Part shown: positions 1-11,063 of the stretch, piece by piece
Numbering within the stretch: the stretch's first letter is position 1
Layout: each line of letters starts with the position of its first letter
Assembly: GCA_027405735.1 (NCBI GenBank)
Contig: JAPEHQ010000020.1
Coordinates: 806,001 to 870,000 of the forward strand
DNA: 64,000 nt
Direction of reading: 5' to 3'
DNA from: Mucor racemosus
Lineage: Eukaryota; Mucoromycota; Mucoromycetes; Mucorales; Mucoraceae
The notes under the pieces: generated by a model
The model's database searches: none
Told to the model about the DNA's origin: nothing
What the model saw: only the letters and a program-made list of their open reading frames with translations
Made by a program: the position numbers and the translations under genes

Positions 1-1
1 T

Positions 2-1072
2 AATAATAAACCTACTCGTACTACCAAGAAACAAGCAACATCATCCATTGCAATCGCCACAAATCAGCCTATATTGGATGTTGCTCCTATTATTCCCATG
101 TCAACTCCAGTATCAGATACGCCATTGACGCTCCCCAACGATCTTTTCAATGTGACAGATCAAAATAAAAGTCAAGATTTTACTAGTCAACAATACGATG
201 AAGAATTGGAAGTAAATTATGCTGCATCAACAGCAGCTGCAGCCGCAATTCATAAAATGGAAGATACCGAATCAATCACTCAACAACATCCTTCCACAGT
301 GTCAACAGCCACCAAAATTACACAAATTGCAGCACCTGTCATTGGGGTTTTTGGTGGCATTGCATTAATTGCAGCTGCCATGTTTTATGTTGTGAGAAAA
401 AGAAAAAGAAATAGCATGTTGATTGACAATGTCAGCAAGAAGAAAGATGATTACGATGACCATAAGAAATATCATGATGGTCAAATGCATGACATTTCAT
501 TGTTGGATGATGAAAATGATGAAGCAATTATGGTAATGGATCCACCACCAAAATTAGCTCCTGCTACTACTAATACAACGAATATGAATCGCCACATTTA
601 TAATAATTCAGCCGTAATTAATGTCCCTGAAAATCACCCTGTAAATAATCTATCAAATATGACGGATTGCTCTAGAGAAGAGAATTACTCGCGCACAAAT
701 TCCATCAATCCTCCCCCATTATCTTATAGAAATTCTTCATCTTGTAGAACATCTACTACAAGTACCGTTTATACAGATGCTTTAATGAGTCCGACATCTA
801 CCGTTTTTGGAGGAGCACATTTATCTTCATTCCTCATGATTGCAGAACGCCAACAATTACAACATCAAAGACCAAGTATTTTAGATCATTTTAACAATAA
901 TAATGAAATATTATCAAGCCGATCTACACCCATTGAAACATACAAGGCTCAATTAGCCAATCTCACCGCCGTGGGTGACGATGGTAATGACGATGATGAT
1001 GAGCAAAAGCAAGAACAAGGAGAAAACGCATTACCATTTTTTACAATTGTTGATCTAACAGATGTTTATTGA
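2..1072 (+). CDS. Single-pass membrane protein, C-terminal part (5' end outside window)
   Basis: The frame is already open at base 2, so this is a partial gene; no start codon can be assigned. About 356 residues are visible. One hydrophobic segment (about positions 330-405 in nucleotides, core IGVFGGIALIAAAMFYVV) is followed at once by a basic stop-transfer run RKRKR, which predicts an extracellular or lumenal N-side and a cytoplasmic C-tail. The region before the segment is Ser/Thr-rich; the tail is low-complexity, rich in Asn, Ser, Thr and acidic runs (GDDGNDDDDEQ near the end). This is the layout of fungal cell-surface sensor-type proteins (Mid2/WSC-like), but no extracellular domain is in view, so the function is unknown. 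The stop TGA (1070-1072) overlaps the end of the convergent cyclin L gene by seven bases. Confidence 0.75.
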   Translation, partial: NNKPTRTTKKQATSSIAIATNQPILDVAPIIPMSTPVSDTPLTLPNDLFNVTDQNKSQDFTSQQYDEELEVNYAASTAAAAAIHKMEDTESITQQHPSTVSTATKITQIAAPVIGVFGGIALIAAAMFYVVRKRKRNSMLIDNVSKKKDDYDDHKKYHDGQMHDISLLDDENDEAIMVMDPPPKLAPATTNTTNMNRHIYNNSAVINVPENHPVNNLSNMTDCSREENYSRTNSINPPPLSYRNSSSCRTSTTSTVYTDALMSPTSTVFGGAHLSSFLMIAERQQLQHQRPSILDHFNNNNEILSSRSTPIETYKAQLANLTAVGDDGNDDDDEQKQEQGENALPFFTIVDLTDVY

Positions 1073-2032
1073 GACAAATCTTTATAAAGTGGTAAATTCT
1101 GTCTATCCAATTTTTTATAATAAAGACGCTTAATATGAGCTGCTGCATTTTTGAAATTAATTGCATCTACATCAAATAATAACCACCATTCCTTTCCAAC
1201 GCGACAAGGTAATTTAATACCTCTTTCTCTGCATGCTAACCAAATAGCAGCACATGCAATAGTGGGTGGTTCATGTGTTACATAAATATTTGTCCTCAGT
1301 CCATCATTTAAATAATTCCAGGCGAGTTTAGAGATTTCTTCATCGTCTTCTAATCCCAAAATTCGCAAATAATTAATCATATGGTTGTAAGGAAGTTGAA
1401 CATGTACGATGAAGCCTAATTTTCGTAATATTTGCATCTCGGCAGTAATGGCCATATTTTTAAGGTTATAAGCTCTCTTTTGAATGTGCATTAGTTGTGA
1501 TAATATAGTCATGTTAGCGAGTTACATACCTGGGAGAATGCGTCCAAGGGTACCTTGATTGATTGTCCCTTCATTTTTCGAATGATTAAATCGTATACTG
1601 TAATCAAATGTGTCATACGAACAAAACATTCTTCAAGTTTTGAGGCTAAAAATAGTGCCCCCATGCCAATTTCCTAGTAAAAAAAAAAAAAAAAAAAAAA
1701 AAAAATTACTATGGCGTAAATTGCCGTTAATTTTTTTTTCTTACCACAATGCCAAATTCTTTAAAGCTTGCCATGTAAAAGAATCTTTGAAATAATACTT
1801 GTGCTGTTGCCATGGCTACTTGAGGTCTATCTATTGTATGAGTTGTCGCTTTGTTTTTACATGTTTTACTAAAATGATCTTACAGTTTTAATAAAATGCC
1901 TGCACTTTCAATTAATTCTGCTCCCAAGTTACGTAAATCTTCTTCTAATTCTTCATTTATTCCGTCACGTCGAGATATAGTTGTTTCTAATTGTTCTAAT
2001 GAAGCTAATGGATTGTTTAAAGCGACAGACAT
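1066..2032 (-). CDS. Cyclin L-like cyclin (four exons)
   Basis: Proposed exons on the minus strand: 2032-1884, 1826-1745, 1673-1530, 1476-1066, giving 261 residues with frame kept at every junction. The protein starts MSVALNNPLASLEQLE and contains the cyclin-box signatures LRNLGAELIESAGILLKL, PQVAMATAQVLFQRFFY, LFLASKLEE and, in exon 4, ILRKLGFIVHV with an AWNYLNDGLRTNIYV segment and PTIACAAIWLACRERGI. These match the double cyclin fold of the L/K transcription-cyclin group, which partners CDK11/CDK12-type kinases in transcription and splicing. The length (261 aa) covers little beyond the two cyclin folds; the RS-rich tail of animal cyclin L is absent. The second intron holds a 27-base homopolymer tract (T on the sense strand), and the third is only 53 bases with a CTAAC branch site. 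A 25-base T tract lies just upstream of the ATG. The family call is firm; exon ends are inferred. Confidence 0.85.
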
Positions 2033-2223
2033 TATTTTACAAAAAAAAAAAAAAAAAAAAAAAAATATTATACAAGGAAAAATGTTGTATTATTCGGGAG
2101 AGCCACCGACATTAGCAAAGCGGACTGAGTATACATTTTACACATGATATTGAAACGTACAATGAAATTCAACTAATTGCCTACATTATATTTACTTACA
2201 TGTTTATTTATTGTTTTCATTTC

Positions 2224-2254
<31 letters not shown>

Positions 2255-2549
2255 CCTCCTTGAAAGGAGAAAAAAGTTGGAACTTGGTTGAATAAATTAA
2301 ATTTAAACTTTAGACAATCAATGCTCCGAGATTGCCTTCAATGGCGAAAACAAAGTGTATAATGTCACCAGAATTAGTTACACTCCGTAACTTAAACAAA
2401 CTTTACTTTTTCTGTAGGTGCTTGCTGGGGCAAAACTTGAAATTTTATAGTTTTTAACCTTCAATCAAAATAGGAGCATACCCTCTTTTTTAAAACTAAT
2501 CTCACCCTAAACACTTTTTGGGATATACCTTAGACACTATTAAATAGAT
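2033..2549. other. Intergenic, upstream of cyclin L
   Basis: Contains homopolymer A tracts at 2041-2065 (25 bases) and 2224-2249 (26 bases) and a short hairpin (CTCCTTGAAAGGAG) near 2255-2268. Probably holds the cyclin L promoter. No other coding signal seen. Confidence 0.5.
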
Positions 2550-3800
2550 ATGAATTGGTCGCATTAAGCTACCTATCCCTGAATTTATTTTATATTTCAC
2601 AAAAGGCTCAAACATAGGTAAATTTTCTTCTTTTTCTTTAAAAATTAGATCTGCCTTTTCATTCCTGCTCTACTTTTTTTTTCATTAAATAGTACCAAGA
2701 AAAAATTATATGCCAACGTACCTAAGATGTTCAATTTTAACCTAAAAACGAGTATTCAAAAATATCCTATTTTTTGCAGTTGGTATTAGTTTTTCAGTGC
2801 TAATGTTTCAGATTTTTACGCATATTTCACTGCTAAAAATTAAAACTTTGAAGCTTCATATCTCTATAAAATACTAAGCAATATTAACACTTTTTAATAA
2901 TCAAACTTACTTGTTTTGAAGTGCTCTAACATATTTTAGTTTGAAAAAATTCTGAGCACTTTTATTTTTTTCTCATTTTTTTGACATTTTTGTAGTAGAT
3001 TTCAAAATATCCATTAAAATGAGCAACGTTTTTTTTACATTCATACTACCAGGCTTCTGAAGCTCTCTTGAACCCAATTTAGTTTTTTCCAAAATATTGA
3101 TTTTTCGTGGAGATATCCTTAAAAATGTGTAAAAAGGAACACCTTTGTTTCAAGCTTCAATTTTCCCTTGTATACCCTCGTCCTAAATTCTAAATTTGAA
3201 AAATTTTACACAAAAATCTCGTTTTCTCTACGAAAAATGCAGCTAGAAGGCTCAGCAATAGCTCAATCGATATATAATTTTTTTGCGCATCATTTTCATT
3301 AATTACATCTAAAATATACATATAAAAAGTGATGTGTACATTCAAAAAACCTCTAAAATTTCAATCGCATTTTACGCAGAATTTAATGTGAAACATTTTT
3401 TCAAATTTTATTTAGATGGATGCAGAATCCAAAACTGTACAAAAACTACTTAATATGCTAGGTCAACTTACTTTGCAGTTCATGAGCCATTAGACAATTT
3501 TGTTTTTTTGAATCATTTTCGTTCATTTTTTCATCATATCATCAAATCAATTTTGGAACCCCGTTATTGTAGATTTTAAGCTGTGATAAGGGCTATTATT
3601 TTGATTATCTTGACCAAAAATCAATGTTTTTTGCTGAAACAAAAAATGTAGAGTAGCTTAAAAGCTGAATCTACCTTTTGAATACAAAAAATTAATATAT
3701 CAATTTAGACACTCAATTTTTAATAATCAATTTTAGGTCAATTGTGGTCGATTTTTGGCCAGTGCACTTGTATTTTGATATTAATATTTCTAGTTTTCGA
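2550..3800. repeat. Dispersed repeat R1, copy a
   Basis: This stretch is repeated in the same orientation at about 19570-20800. The core (about 2826-3620 against 19826-20620) is nearly identical by eye; both flanks drift to loose similarity. No reading frame, LTR or terminal inverted repeat is visible, so the element class is unknown. Its right end abuts a fragment of repeat X at about 3850. Confidence 0.7.
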
Positions 3801-3849
3801 GAGATATCAATGGCCTATAGAGTGAAGGTACATCTTCTTTGAAGATTTC

Positions 3850-4289
3850 ACGTATACCCACTTGATTCAAGCTTATTACTGTAAAAATTTATACATGTTA
3901 ACATTGTGTGGTAGTTTATTTGATGATAATATTGCCTTACTTTATAATTAATGCGCTAGAGGTGATTTACATTAAGCTTTAGTCTTACCCCTCCCACATT
4001 ATAAACATAAGCATGGCCATCGCTGGGACCTATTGCCACCTTTTTACCCTCTTTCTCTCAAGCCAATTTATTCAATTCTTTACCAGAACAAACTTACTTT
4101 TGACCTATAAAAATTGATTTATTAATAAAATCAATTATTAATAACAAGCTAATAAGTAATAATCATAGTTTACCTTTGACAGTTGGTAGTGATATACAAG
4201 ACAACATCTTGTTTTCCTCTTCTTAGCTGTTGTTGGCCACTAAATAGAAATAAATGCTTTTTTGAAACTAAATAGACTAATATGATGAG
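3850..4289 (-). repeat. Repeat X, copy 3 (part, left of the gypsy insertion)
   Basis: Minus-strand fragment of the dispersed repeat X. It contains a shortened piece of the dynein-intermediate-chain-like exon (about 3990-4096) and the segment around 4180-4240 that looks like a splice-bounded exon in every copy. The gypsy element interrupts it at the target ATGAG (4285-4289); X resumes at 11064. The middle third of X is missing in this copy. Confidence 0.65.
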
Positions 4290-5018
4290 TGCAGTGGAAT
4301 TACATACTAAAAACGCTTGATAAAATAAAAACAACCTAAATTTCAAGTGTCGCTCATAAAATATGATGCCACTTGAAATGTGAACAACGATAATAAACAA
4401 ACGCTTCAATTGAACACAATAACAAACGCATGCTAAAAATATGAAATACCCTTTTTGAACCATACATGTCGTGTAGATGATAGCACCCTTGATCACGGCG
4501 CAATCAATTACACAAATGACATATATATCAAAACAGGATTCTATCCAAATCAATAATGTTAATAAACAAAGATATCAATTTAGTCAACTACTCATCTATA
4601 TCGTAGTTGCACTATCAATATAAATAAGATTCAAGCATATAAAAACTACCCCTTAAAAATCAAGGTTACATAAAATAGATATAACAGAAATAAACAAAAA
4701 CAACCATTTCCCAAAAGGTCGATATTGTCACACTTGACATACAATCCCTTATGGTCAATGCTCTATACAATTTACCCCTTAAAATATCAAATCAATAACA
4801 ATGTACTCAAAACTGGAAGATTACTAAATATACATCCATTCAAGTCTGATGGTATCCAAGTTCTTCAAATCACTATAAATACCCTCATACTTTTCAATTA
4901 TTTTAACTCTTCAGAAATCTTTTGTAATAAAAAACTTTAGCTGATTATAATTGTATTTCTACTGCTTTTATTTTTATATTTTTTTTATTTTAGTAAATTA
5001 ACATCGTAATTTACTGCA
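4290..5018 (+). repeat. Left LTR of the gypsy element
   Basis: TG...CA-ended, 729 bp, preceded by target duplication ATGAG (4285-4289). It contains AT-rich promoter-like stretches and, on the antisense strand, an open frame that runs from 4553 out through the LTR edge. The related solo LTR is at 52111-52825. Confidence 0.95.
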
Positions 5019-5072
5019 TTTTTTACAATTTATCAAGACTGAATTTTTTATCTTATTACTACTACTCATACC

Positions 5073-8000
5073 ATGTCTACCCAATCTCAATCACCTACCT
5101 CTGGCCGTGAATCTGCTGCCGCTTCTCCAATCTCTCAAGTTGAGGATCAGATCCGAGACATCCAACTTAATCAACAATACGAGTCTCGCGATGGTGTCTC
5201 TGAAGACGAAGACATGCCCTTGGCTGCGGCCGAGAAAAATGTTGAGCAAGCTCCCTTGGTTGGTGAAAATGCCGAGCATGATGCTACTCCTTCTGCTACT
5301 CCTTCTTCTGTTCCTTCTTCGGTTACCTCAATGAAGTCTTCATCTGGTGCAAGCCATGTTGGCGCCCTGAAAAAAATGTTTTGGAAAAGGGACCAATATC
5401 TTTCTCTCCTCACGGATATGATCGCCGGAACTGACCTGGACAATCAAGAAGGTCAAGCACATATTCAAGATATGAGTGTCAAGGTAGAAGAAATGAATAA
5501 ACTAATCTCGACATTGAAACATTCAATCAAACTATCTGAGGCAAGTGTGAAGGCGTCGATTTTTGGAAACAACAATGGTGATAATGGTGGAATCTCTCTG
5601 TCTAAAAGGGACCTGCCTATGTTTCAACTTCGTACCAGCGCCACCAAGTACTTTCCCAAGGATCAAGCTTACGATTCAATCCATCACTTCCTGCGCTCTT
5701 TTGAAAAGGTGATCTTGTCTTCAGGTCAATCTGTGGATGATGTATGGAGACGATACATTCCTCTGACAATCCCATATGATTTGGATCTTTGGTTAAATCA
5801 AGAATTGCTGTTAGCCAAATCTTGGCAGGAGGCCAAGGATAAATTCACAAAAAAATTCAACAATGCTGTTTTAAGGTTGGATGCCCGTAGAGAAGTACAA
5901 GGAGCCACAATGAAATCTGGAGAGACAACAGAGGAATATTACAATCGCTTTGCCAGAGCTGTAATGGAGGCCGGTTATTCTACTGAGGATACTACTCTCG
6001 GTGATACTTTCTTGTTGGGTTTTCCCGCCGCTTGGCAAATTCAAATTAATTCTGTTCTCTGTGCTCAATATCCTGGTGCGTCTGATTTCACGGCAGGTCA
6101 AATCGTCACTTGTGCGCTTAATGTATTGAATGCCCAAAAGTGTCCTATCTCATTTGTAAATCAAAAGAAAGTTGGTGGTCATTCTCGTTCTGGTGGATCG
6201 TTGTCATCCATGTCTCATCAAGGTGGATCTTCTGGATCTTCTTCTTCTTCTGCTAAATCATCTTTCTTCTGTTCTAATCATGGTGGTTCTAAAGCTAGAC
6301 ACAACGAGAAGGATTGTCGTATGAATTCTAAGGGAAGCAACCACATGCCTAGATCAAATATTCCAAAGAGAGCCACTGGTAGTTCTTTCTGTTCCTGGTG
6401 TGGTAAACCTTGGTTCCATGGGCATACTTGTCCTGAATATTTTGAGAAGAAAAATCTCAACGTTCTTTCTATTCAGAAGGAGCATCCCTATCATGGCCCC
6501 AGTGGTCAAGGTAGACGTGCACGTCGTTCCCGTAACCGTAGCAACAATAACAATAACAACAACAATTCCAACCGCGATGAAAGTACTCTATTCCGCGAAG
6601 CTATGGAAAACAAAGATTGTAAGTACAATGAACAAACAACTAAAAACAGTTTCAATCTAATAACTCCCTTGTTTATCAACGATATTAGGATTATAGGAAA
6701 GGTAGATCCTGGTTCTGATGTTAGCATTATAAATAAAACTGTTTTAAATAAAAAATTTTCTACCATAAAAAATATCAAAGCCCTAGGTGGTTATTTAACA
6801 TTTTTGAGTATGAATAAGGATGGCAGTCCAAGCAAAGCTGAACGCATTGGTCATACTGAACCCCTCAAAGTTACTTACATGAATGGAATCACATTCAAAC
6901 ATTCATTTGAAATTATAGATTTCAATGATTCAATGGCTGAAGAATTCGATGTACTATTAGGAATCGATATTCTCCCACAATTAAATATTTATTTAAGTGG
7001 TGTCGCCCATAAATGGCCTGAAACTCAAACTGAAATGGCTCAATTTAAGAACTTGAATTATGATACAGAAAATGTATATAATCCTGAAAACGCAAACTTC
7101 GGTTCTGATCAAGAACGAACATTGCTACTAAAACAAATCCAACAATGTCTGGAAAATAATAAGAACATTCCATCTGATGCCGTCTGCACGATGCCGGAAA
7201 GCGAAGTTCATGTTCCTATTTCAAATCCTAAAGACTGTTACGTTCGTCAATATCCTTTAGCTATAAATTCTCATGTTGAAATCGATCGCCAAATCAAAGA
7301 ATGGCTAGAAAACAAAATAGTAGAACGCTGCAAACCTTCTTCGGTATTTCACTCACCTCTAATCACTGTAAAAAAGAAGGATGAAAACAATCAATTGACC
7401 AAACTACGAGTTTGTTGCGATTTGCGCCGCATCAATGCCGCAATCGATGAAAATTACCACGAAAACTACGCCGTACCTAAGATTCATGAAATCTTTGAAC
7501 GAGTTTCTGCTAATGCTAAAATTATAAGTAAAATTGACTTACACCAAGCATACTATTCCTATGGTGTGCACAGCTCGTCTAGAAATGCCTTGATATTTTC
7601 ACATAATGGCCTTTTCTATAGATGGTGTAGAGCCCCTTTTGGTTTACGTACAATGAGTTCATTGTTTGTTAAATGTATGTCTATTCTACTTGAAGGAATT
7701 CAAGATGAATTAAGATATGAAATGGAAAAGGGTAATCAAAACAAAAATCAAAATTCCAGTGCATCTAATCAACCCACCATCTATGGAGGTGTTGAACACT
7801 ATATTGATGATGTAGTCTTATATAGCAAAGATATCAAAAGTCATATCAAACTCATCAATTTAGTTGTCAATCGCTTAACATCTGTAAATCTACGAATCAA
7901 CATTGCAAAATGTTCATGGTTCCAAACATCAGTCTTTCTCTTAGGATTTGTTGTTGGTCCAGGTATACAGAAAATCGATATGCGTCGTCTATCAAACATT

Positions 8001-10196
8001 GACACTTGGCCTATTCCTAAAAATGCGAAACAAGTGCGAAGCATCATGGGTGTAATCAGTCATCTGAGAGACTTCTGTCCCATGCTTTCTAAAGTATGTG
8101 AACCCATTGATAAACTTCGTAATGATAACGATGTAAAGGAAAACTGGAATCAATTGCATACTGATCGATTCAACGCTATAAAGCAAATTCTATTGTCAAA
8201 TCAAATTCTTCATGCACCAAATTTGAATGATAAAATGTTCCTTCAATGCGATGCTAGCCTATACGGAATTGCCGCATGCCTTTATCAAAAAGATCATTTG
8301 GGTCGCATTAAACATATCGCTTTTGTCAGCAAATCTTTGAATCCAGCTGAGCGCAACTGGTCTACTAACAGACGAGAATGTGCCGCTGTCGTATTTGGAT
8401 TTATCAAATTTAGATCATTACTATGGGGTCATAACAACATCGAGGTTTTAACAGATCATCTGGCCTTAACATACATGTTTACTTCGACCACATTGAACAG
8501 TACCCTTCAGAGTTACCTCGAGATATTGGGAGAATTTAATTTTACCATATCCCACGTAAAAGGTATTGACAATGTTCTGTGTGATGCTCTTTCAAGAGTC
8601 TATCCTCCCATTAATGAAGACAAAATGCTCGAAGATGAAAATGACAGACAAATACAGAAATTGCATAAGTTGATCTTGCTCAAGCGAGATACCAACAGTA
8701 AATTAGAATTAAGACGTCAAAGAACCATTTATTCCAAAGACAAAAACCTCAACATTCTTGCTATCAAAGTAAACAGCAAAGAATTCAAAAATTCAACCAC
8801 TGACTATATATCCCCTCCTGAAAACGATCGTGCTCAAATCATTCATGATGCCCACCAGATTGGTCATTTTGGCATTGAATCAGTAGTCAAACATATTCAC
8901 ACATATTTTGGTTTACATTGGAATTCGATATACACAGACGTCAAACAAAAGCTTCAAGGATGTCATGAATGTGCAATGCATAATATAACACGCAAAGGTT
9001 ACAATCCAGCTAAAAGTATCGTTAGTTACGAGCCTTTAGACCATGTAGCATATGACCTTTGTGGACCATTGCCTATCACTGATAAAGGAAATGTTTATAT
9101 CTTGGTTATGATTGATTTATGTACTCGCTACATCATTGCTCGCGCCATTCCAAACAAAAACAGCACGACTGTAGCTCAAACCATGAGCCTGATCTTCGGT
9201 GATTACGGAATAGCCTTAACCATACAGCAAAATGATAACGGCCGGGAATTCCGATCGCAGATCATGGATCACTTCACAAAAACATTAGGAATCAAACAAC
9301 GATTCTCATTACCTTATTATAAACAATCCAACGGAAGCTGTGAAAATGCCGTCAAACAGGTGACACAAACTCTTCGAAAAATGTGTGGAAATGATACACA
9401 CAATTGGGATGATCGATTACCTATTGTTCAACTTGCACTTAACATGAAAGTCAAAGAACGAACTGCTAGCACTCCATTCAGTTTGATGTATGCTCGACAG
9501 GTCAATCTCAATCCAAATCCTGAAAAAGTCAACCTAAACGGACGTCCGCCTCTTACTGTAGAACAACTCGAAAAACGTGTTGAATACATGAACTCTATCG
9601 TCTTTCCTGCTCTCCAAGAACGCACTAAACTTCTTGCCGCAGAGTACGCTAAACAAATGGATAAACGACGTTACATTCTTCCTGAAATAGGCTTTGATGC
9701 ACCTGTAATGGTTCGCCTTCCTGAAGGACGTCAATCTAAACTTGCTCCATTATATGCTGGTCCTTACTTTGTTGTAAAGCGCACCCAAGCTGGCAATTAC
9801 ATTCTCAAAGACGAAACAAATGAATTATTACATCGAGAATATACTCCCTCTGAACTGAAAATCGTCAACATTGATGAAACTGCTTTTGAGGATGAAGTAT
9901 TCGAAGTCGAAGACATTCGCGACCATCGTTATCGCAAAGATGGTGTCGTTGAATACCTTGTCAAATGGACTGGCTACTCTGAAAGAGCCAATGAATACAT
10001 CACTGCTGATCTATTCGCCACTCCCACTCTTATTAAGAAATACTGGGAAAAGGTCCAACTAAATAATAAACATACCCACAATCGACAAAACTCTGTAATC
10101 AATAGAAATAACACTCCATCAACTCGTACATTACCTCCTAAAAGGAAAGCCAGTACCAGCGCTCCACGCCGCAATACTCGCCACAAACGCTCTTAA
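5073..10196 (+). CDS. Gag-Pol polyprotein of the gypsy element
   Basis: A single 1707-residue frame starting 54 bases after the LTR, with no frameshift or stop. Gag fills about 150-400; a modified zinc knuckle follows (C440, C443, H449/H451, C453; spacing shifted by one from the usual CX2CX4HX4C). The protease motif is DPGSD at 545, with Pro where Ser/Thr is usual. Reverse transcriptase spans about 740-980 with YIDD at 910. RNase H has D1060, E1102, D1128. Integrase has an HHCC zinc site (H1261, H1265, C1297, C1300) and the DDE triad D1328, D1388, E1424 with the classical 35-residue gap. A chromodomain (about 1605-1660, FEVEDIRDHRY...YLVKWTGY) closes the protein and is expected to steer integration to chromatin marks. 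The product would copy and insert the element; everything needed looks intact. Confidence 0.95.
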   Translation: MSTQSQSPTSGRESAAASPISQVEDQIRDIQLNQQYESRDGVSEDEDMPLAAAEKNVEQAPLVGENAEHDATPSATPSSVPSSVTSMKSSSGASHVGALKKMFWKRDQYLSLLTDMIAGTDLDNQEGQAHIQDMSVKVEEMNKLISTLKHSIKLSEASVKASIFGNNNGDNGGISLSKRDLPMFQLRTSATKYFPKDQAYDSIHHFLRSFEKVILSSGQSVDDVWRRYIPLTIPYDLDLWLNQELLLAKSWQEAKDKFTKKFNNAVLRLDARREVQGATMKSGETTEEYYNRFARAVMEAGYSTEDTTLGDTFLLGFPAAWQIQINSVLCAQYPGASDFTAGQIVTCALNVLNAQKCPISFVNQKKVGGHSRSGGSLSSMSHQGGSSGSSSSSAKSSFFCSNHGGSKARHNEKDCRMNSKGSNHMPRSNIPKRATGSSFCSWCGKPWFHGHTCPEYFEKKNLNVLSIQKEHPYHGPSGQGRRARRSRNRSNNNNNNNNSNRDESTLFREAMENKDCKYNEQTTKNSFNLITPLFINDIRIIGKVDPGSDVSIINKTVLNKKFSTIKNIKALGGYLTFLSMNKDGSPSKAERIGHTEPLKVTYMNGITFKHSFEIIDFNDSMAEEFDVLLGIDILPQLNIYLSGVAHKWPETQTEMAQFKNLNYDTENVYNPENANFGSDQERTLLLKQIQQCLENNKNIPSDAVCTMPESEVHVPISNPKDCYVRQYPLAINSHVEIDRQIKEWLENKIVERCKPSSVFHSPLITVKKKDENNQLTKLRVCCDLRRINAAIDENYHENYAVPKIHEIFERVSANAKIISKIDLHQAYYSYGVHSSSRNALIFSHNGLFYRWCRAPFGLRTMSSLFVKCMSILLEGIQDELRYEMEKGNQNKNQNSSASNQPTIYGGVEHYIDDVVLYSKDIKSHIKLINLVVNRLTSVNLRINIAKCSWFQTSVFLLGFVVGPGIQKIDMRRLSNIDTWPIPKNAKQVRSIMGVISHLRDFCPMLSKVCEPIDKLRNDNDVKENWNQLHTDRFNAIKQILLSNQILHAPNLNDKMFLQCDASLYGIAACLYQKDHLGRIKHIAFVSKSLNPAERNWSTNRRECAAVVFGFIKFRSLLWGHNNIEVLTDHLALTYMFTSTTLNSTLQSYLEILGEFNFTISHVKGIDNVLCDALSRVYPPINEDKMLEDENDRQIQKLHKLILLKRDTNSKLELRRQRTIYSKDKNLNILAIKVNSKEFKNSTTDYISPPENDRAQIIHDAHQIGHFGIESVVKHIHTYFGLHWNSIYTDVKQKLQGCHECAMHNITRKGYNPAKSIVSYEPLDHVAYDLCGPLPITDKGNVYILVMIDLCTRYIIARAIPNKNSTTVAQTMSLIFGDYGIALTIQQNDNGREFRSQIMDHFTKTLGIKQRFSLPYYKQSNGSCENAVKQVTQTLRKMCGNDTHNWDDRLPIVQLALNMKVKERTASTPFSLMYARQVNLNPNPEKVNLNGRPPLTVEQLEKRVEYMNSIVFPALQERTKLLAAEYAKQMDKRRYILPEIGFDAPVMVRLPEGRQSKLAPLYAGPYFVVKRTQAGNYILKDETNELLHREYTPSELKIVNIDETAFEDEVFEVEDIRDHRYRKDGVVEYLVKWTGYSERANEYITADLFATPTLIKKYWEKVQLNNKHTHNRQNSVINRNNTPSTRTLPPKRKASTSAPRRNTRHKRS

Positions 10197-10335
10197 CACT
10201 ACTGTGCAAATATTTCCTTGACAGGATTCCCAATCATGTCTTATATATCTATAATACCATTTCAATGTTCCTACTCATTCCATTCCACTTCTTTTATCAA
10301 CTTTTCACTCGTATAAAAAGTTTAGCTGGGGGCAA

Positions 10336-11063
10336 TGCAGTGGAATTACATACTAAAAACGCTTGATAAAATAAAAACAACCTAAATTTCAAGTGTCGCT
10401 CATAAAATATGATGCCACTTGAAATGTGAACAACGATAATAAACAAACGCTTCAATTGAACACAATAACAAACGCATGCTAAAAATATGAAATACCCTTT
10501 TTGAACCATACATGTCGTGTAGATGATAGCACCCTTGATCACGGCGCAATCAATTACACAAATGACATATATATCAAAACAGGATTCTATCCAAATCAAT
10601 AATGTTAATAAACAAAGATATCAATTTAGTCAACTACTCATCTATATCGTAGTTGCACTATCAATATAAATAAGATTCAAGCATATAAAAACTACCCCTT
10701 AAAAATCAAGGTTACATAAAATAGATATAACAGAAATAAACAAAAACAACCATTTCCCAAAAGGTCGATATTGTCACACTTGACATACAATCCCTTATGG
10801 TCAATGCTCTATACAATTTACCCCTTAAAATATCAAATCAATAACAATGTACTCAAAACTGGAAGATTACTAAATATACATCCATTCAAGTCTGATGGTA
10901 TCCAAGTTCTTCAAATCACTATAAATACCCTCATACTTTTCAATTATTTTAACTCTTCAGAAATCTTTTGTAATAAAAACTTTAGCTGATTATAATTGTA
11001 TTTCTACTGCTTTTATTTTTATATTTTTTTTATTTTAGTAAATTAACATCGTAATTTACTGCA
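10336..11063 (+). repeat. Right LTR of the gypsy element
   Basis: 728 bp, essentially identical to the left LTR, followed by target duplication ATGAG (11064-11068). Confidence 0.95.

Larger units (their letters stand above)
4290..11063 (+). mobile_element. Complete Ty3/gypsy chromodomain retrotransposon
   Basis: Two LTRs (4290-5018 and 10336-11063) of 729 and 728 bp begin TGCAGTGG and end TTTACTGCA. The 5-bp direct duplication ATGAG sits at 4285-4289 and 11064-11068. The only LTR difference I see is one base in an A run (left AAAAAAC, right AAAAAC), so the insertion is very recent. Between them lies one uninterrupted Gag-Pol frame. A G-rich polypurine-like tract (AGCTGGGGGCAA) immediately precedes the right LTR. 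No TGG-type primer-binding site complementary to a tRNA 3' end follows the left LTR. Order protease, RT, RNase H, integrase, chromodomain is that of chromoviruses. Confidence 0.95.

Noticed and set aside
1610..1795. Plus-strand frame with a poly-Lys run
   Set aside because: It is the antisense of a cyclin L exon plus the intronic homopolymer tract.
4725..4940. 71-codon plus-strand frame inside the LTR
   Set aside because: It repeats in the other LTR (10771-10989) with a changed end and lies across promoter-like LTR sequence; AT-rich composition explains it.
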